A stretch of 64,000 nt of DNA from an uncultured Bacilli bacterium (lineage in GTDB: Bacteria; Bacillota_I; Bacilli_A; RF39; UBA660). The stretch spans positions 62,001 through 126,000 of the forward strand of contig CANRDN010000001.1 in the NCBI GenBank assembly GCA_947629375.1. The letters run 5' to 3'. Made by a program: the position numbers and the translations under genes. Shown here one piece after another: positions 60,977-64,000 of this stretch (its first letter is position 1; the number at the start of each line of letters is the position of its first letter). The notes below the pieces were generated by a model that was given only the letters and a program-made list of their open reading frames with translations, was not told the DNA's origin and did not search any database.

Positions 60977-63900
60977 TTTCACTTATTCCTAATAGTTCAT
61001 CTCTAACTAAAATTAGTTTTGTTTGATGAGCATTGTTAACAATCATATCGACGATTTTAACCGGTCTTATAGTAAGTCCTGAAAAAGCTTTAGTTAAATC
61101 TATATCAAGACCTCTTGATTTTTCTTCTTCAAGATTTTTTCTTACTCTTTCCTTTTCTTTCTCAGTTTGTTTATCTAATCTTTTCTTAATTGCCCTAAAT
61201 CTATCGATAGCACTTACATTATTTTCTACGAAATTTGCTTCTTTTACTTCATAACTTTCGGAATCCGTTTTAGACTTTTTAACTTCCCCACTATAAAGTC
61301 TTCTTTTTCTTGATTCTAATTTTTTAAATTCATCGACAGTTAATGAAAGACCCATTATACTTTTCATTCCTTGTTTACAAGCTTCAAGTGATAATGCTTC
61401 TCTTGCTTCTGAGAAAGCCATATCTCCAGCATAATCTACATCACTTTCTGATCCTCCAAAGGATAATGATGTTAGTCTTTTAACTGTAAAGCTGTGCTCT
61501 AGTATTTCAGGAACATTGGCAATCATAAAGTCATTCTGAACAAGTAATGCTTTTTTATCTTCTCCCGGTTCTACTCCTTTATGTCTTTCTTTTGCAGTTC
61601 TTATAATAGCATCTCTTAATTCCATCAAATTGATATTGCTCTTTGTTACGACACTTGGATCAAAAGTAATTCCTAAGATTTGTTTTACTTCCAAACTTAT
61701 AGCATCTACATCTATATTTAAAGAACTCTTGTTAAGAGGAACTTTTAAATCTTCTTCTTTTATTTCTTTATTTACTATAAATGACGAAATAATTGCATCT
61801 GTTGCTTCGGTAATCATTTGTTCTACGAGTGGTCCAGCCTCGATTGAATCACACAATATTTTTCTTCTTTGATCACGATATTTCTCTACTAATTTAGTAG
61901 CGTGTCCATCTAGTTTTTGACTATTTTTAATACCTTCTTTTATATTAGCTTCATTATTTTTCTGCATTTCTCTTATTCTTTCCATAAGCATAGAGTGAGT
62001 TGTTTCATCTATAGCTACAGCTCTATCAATAGTCATTTTAAATCTTTGAAAATAAGAAGTTATTGAATCTTTCATATTAAATGAAGATATTCCAATTCTT
62101 TTTAAATCTTCTGGATAAGCATATCTTTCACAAGTACCGGATATTCCATTTCTTCCTGTTCTTCCTTCAAGTTGTCTATCTATTCTTGTCATTTTAAAGA
62201 AGCCACTAGACACAACTTTTAATCCTGTTTTAGAAAGTCTATCTCTTGTTTGTTGTTCCTCTTCTTTAGTCCAAACGTGCTTAGCTTTTACAAGAGCATC
62301 TTCTACTCTTCTTCTTAAATATTCTTTTTCTGATACAGTTAAGCTTCGTGGAGATTTTTTTTGCTTTTCCATTTTTCTTATTTGTCTTTGTAAAGCAATA
62401 TCTATTATTGTTTCTCTATCTCCACCCATTTTTATATCAGTACCACGACCTGCCATTTCAGTTGAAATTGTAACTCTACCCGGAAGTCCTGCTCTCGATA
62501 TAATTAAAGCTTCGTCTTCTTTTGGTGTCTGTGAAGTTAAGATACTAGGATTAATTCCTTTTGCCAATAGAGCTTTTTGTAAAAGTGGAATTTCATTTAC
62601 ATCTGCCACTACTATTAAGACAGGTTGTTGTGGATTAGTTGTATGAGACGAAATAACTGAATTAACTATTAGATTTATTTTATCTTCTAAGTTTAAAGTA
62701 AATCTTGTATCTCTATGGCTTACACCAATCGGTTCATTTGCACCTTTAATTTTTCTTTTTGAGTAATAACTATAATATGCGTGTTTAGGTATTTCAACTG
62801 TACTCTTGCCATAAATTTCACCGAAGACTTCTTTCGAAGATGTTCCAGTCATACCACTAAACATATCATAACGAGAATAGAAGTCTTTTTGGGTAATAGA
62901 TGCTAAAGATGCAGAATCTTTAGTCATATTTTCTTCTTCTATTCCTTCTTTTATTTCAATTGCTTGATGAAGTCCATTAGTATATTTTGAACCTTCCATA
63001 ATTCTACCATTCTTTAAAGTCTTAACTTTACCATTTTGAATAGTATAATTCTCTCCATTTTTCATCATTAAATTTGCAATTACTGCTTGATTTAAATAAT
63101 GTAACATAGCAGTTGCTTCTAGTGAAACAGTACTCATAAACTGATTAAAATCATCTACAAAATCAGGATAATTAGGGTCATTTAATATTTTGTTAGCACC
63201 TTCTACTGTCATTTTTACTCTATTACCAGAAGTTAAAACTACATAGTCTTTACCATTAACATAGTTTCTATCGTTTAATATTTTTTGTTGATTTTCAAGT
63301 ACAAGAGAATTTATATGATAAGAAAGATAACAAGTTCTTAAAAAACTCTCGATACAAGTATCAGATATTTTATATTCTCTTAATTCTCTACAGTAGATAA
63401 TGCCATATTTTCTTTTTACTTCTTCAGAGTCATAGTTTTCTTCATCTAAAAGAGCTCTATAACATTCTTTACCTGTTTTAAATCCAAACATATTATCTTC
63501 AGTGACTAAAACATTTTGTCTTTCAAAGAATCTCTGAGCAAGTTTTTGATATTTCAAAGGATCTGGTGATAACTCTTTTTTACCAAATGTTTTTGAAATA
63601 TATCTTGCTTCCTCATATGTAAGTTCTCCATCACTTATTCCAAGATCTTTTACTTTATTTAAAACATCAGCATATGATATTTCTTGTAATTCACATAATT
63701 CTCTTAAAGTCATATGAGGAGTATACACAGGTGTCGTAGAAGCAATTCTATAAGGTATTTGAGCATCATCAATTAAAGCGTCATCTACTTCATCGATTAA
63801 AGCAAAACCAGGTCTTTCTTCTCTTTGAACCATATCTTCTCTTTTAGTAATACTGCTATCTCTTAAATAATCAAAAGCAAAAGATTGTTTGGCACCATAA

Positions 63901-64000
63901 GTTATATCCTTTTTATAAGCTTCTTTTTTTATTATTTTTATTTTCTTTTGTAACGTTCTTCTTTCTTCTATTGTCAATCTATCTGGGTCTTTTCCTTCAA
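60957..64000 (-). CDS. Divergent SecA-family translocase ATPase (5' end beyond window)
   Basis: At least 1013 codons; the frame is open to the window edge (EGKDPDRL precedes the first possible TTG at 63977), so the Walker A segment lies outside. Seen: DITYGAKQSFAFDYLRD, FALIDEVDDALIDDA (DEAD-like), GLHQAIEIKEG, MFSGMTGTS, ISTEMAGRGTDI and RQLEGRTGRNGISG. Compared with ordinary SecA, the part between the DEVDD motif and GLHQA is enlarged by about 100 residues, and after the second RecA motif VVSSGFFKMTRIDRQ replaces the usual VIGTERHESRRID. It ends EKKEAHK without the zinc tail. This is probably a SecA2-type paralogue rather than the housekeeping enzyme. Neighbour ppdK is convergent-independent. 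Confidence 0.82.
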   Translation of the reverse strand, partial: EGKDPDRLTIEERRTLQKKIKIIKKEAYKKDITYGAKQSFAFDYLRDSSITKREDMVQREERPGFALIDEVDDALIDDAQIPYRIASTTPVYTPHMTLRELCELQEISYADVLNKVKDLGISDGELTYEEARYISKTFGKKELSPDPLKYQKLAQRFFERQNVLVTEDNMFGFKTGKECYRALLDEENYDSEEVKRKYGIIYCRELREYKISDTCIESFLRTCYLSYHINSLVLENQQKILNDRNYVNGKDYVVLTSGNRVKMTVEGANKILNDPNYPDFVDDFNQFMSTVSLEATAMLHYLNQAVIANLMMKNGENYTIQNGKVKTLKNGRIMEGSKYTNGLHQAIEIKEGIEEENMTKDSASLASITQKDFYSRYDMFSGMTGTSSKEVFGEIYGKSTVEIPKHAYYSYYSKRKIKGANEPIGVSHRDTRFTLNLEDKINLIVNSVISSHTTNPQQPVLIVVADVNEIPLLQKALLAKGINPSILTSQTPKEDEALIISRAGLPGRVTISTEMAGRGTDIKMGGDRETIIDIALQRQIRKMEKQKKSPRSLTVSEKEYLRRRVEDALVKAKHVWTKEEEQQTRDRLSKTGLKVVSSGFFKMTRIDRQLEGRTGRNGISGTCERYAYPEDLKRIGISSFNMKDSITSYFQRFKMTIDRAVAIDETTHSMLMERIREMQKNNEANIKEGIKNSQKLDGHATKLVEKYRDQRRKILCDSIEAGPLVEQMITEATDAIISSFIVNKEIKEEDLKVPLNKSSLNIDVDAISLEVKQILGITFDPSVVTKSNINLMELRDAIIRTAKERHKGVEPGEDKKALLVQNDFMIANVPEILEHSFTVKRLTSLSFGGSESDVDYAGDMAFSEAREALSLEACKQGMKSIMGLSLTVDEFKKLESRKRRLYSGEVKKSKTDSESYEVKEANFVENNVSAIDRFRAIKKRLDKQTEKEKERVRKNLEEEKSRGLDIDLTKAFSGLTIRPVKIVDMIVNNAHQTKLILVRDELLGISEKKEAHK

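Noticed and set aside
1-64000. TGA-as-Trp recoding as in Mollicutes
   Set aside because: Trp is TGG throughout and TGA serves as a stop in coupled ATGA overlaps (for example rel/dtd).

Overview
The window comes from a very AT-rich, spore-forming, Gram-positive bacterium of the Bacillota, probably class Bacilli near the Erysipelotrichales/RF39 lineages. The signs are strong GGAGG-type ribosome binding sites, sporulation genes (gpr, spoIIP, spoIIGA, sigE), Rel, ComN, a murG-murB-divIB cluster and the standard genetic code (TGA is a stop; tryptophan is TGG). The species cannot be named from this sequence.

Layout. 0.1-3.5 kb is a WXG100 / type VII secretion-type cargo operon ending in a papain-like peptidase. 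3.6-5.7 kb holds spore genes (gpr, spoIIP). 5.7-7.0 kb has rpsT and a transglutaminase-like protein on the plus strand. 7.0-12.4 kb is a minus-strand run murC-comN-rel-dtd-AI-2E permease. 12.5-14.3 kb carries a CPBP protease, a metallophosphoesterase and a Tyr-rich small protein. 14.4-21.0 kb holds divIB, murB, murG, sigE, spoIIGA and a deacetylase-like protein, with a 1.5-kb IS110-family element exactly between spoIIGA and sigE. 21.1-28 kb encodes two large envelope proteins with internal repeats. 28-31 kb has housekeeping enzymes (Smr, PfkB kinase, Nudix, exonuclease).

31-58 kb is accessory DNA: three DUF4116-type repeat genes (one with 27 copies of a 25-residue unit), a putative defence module (DUF1998-type helicase, a TerB-like-domain protein, an unknown 276-residue protein and a YobI-like membrane NTPase), a regulated secreted-protein/ABC-exporter cluster with its own repeated operator-like motif, a broken Abi gene, an IS30-family transposon, and a CptIN-like type III toxin-antitoxin locus with RNA repeats, attenuator and promoter all readable. 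58-64 kb returns to core genes: pyruvate phosphate dikinase and a divergent SecA-family ATPase cut by the window edge.

The clearest new observation is in the IS110 element. Its upstream non-coding region has a consensus promoter and a stem whose internal loop begins with a 9-mer identical to the left genomic flank and ends with a 9-mer complementary to the right genomic flank. This is the layout expected of a bridge-RNA target loop, so the RNA's target, the insertion point and the pre-insertion sequence can all be read from this one locus.
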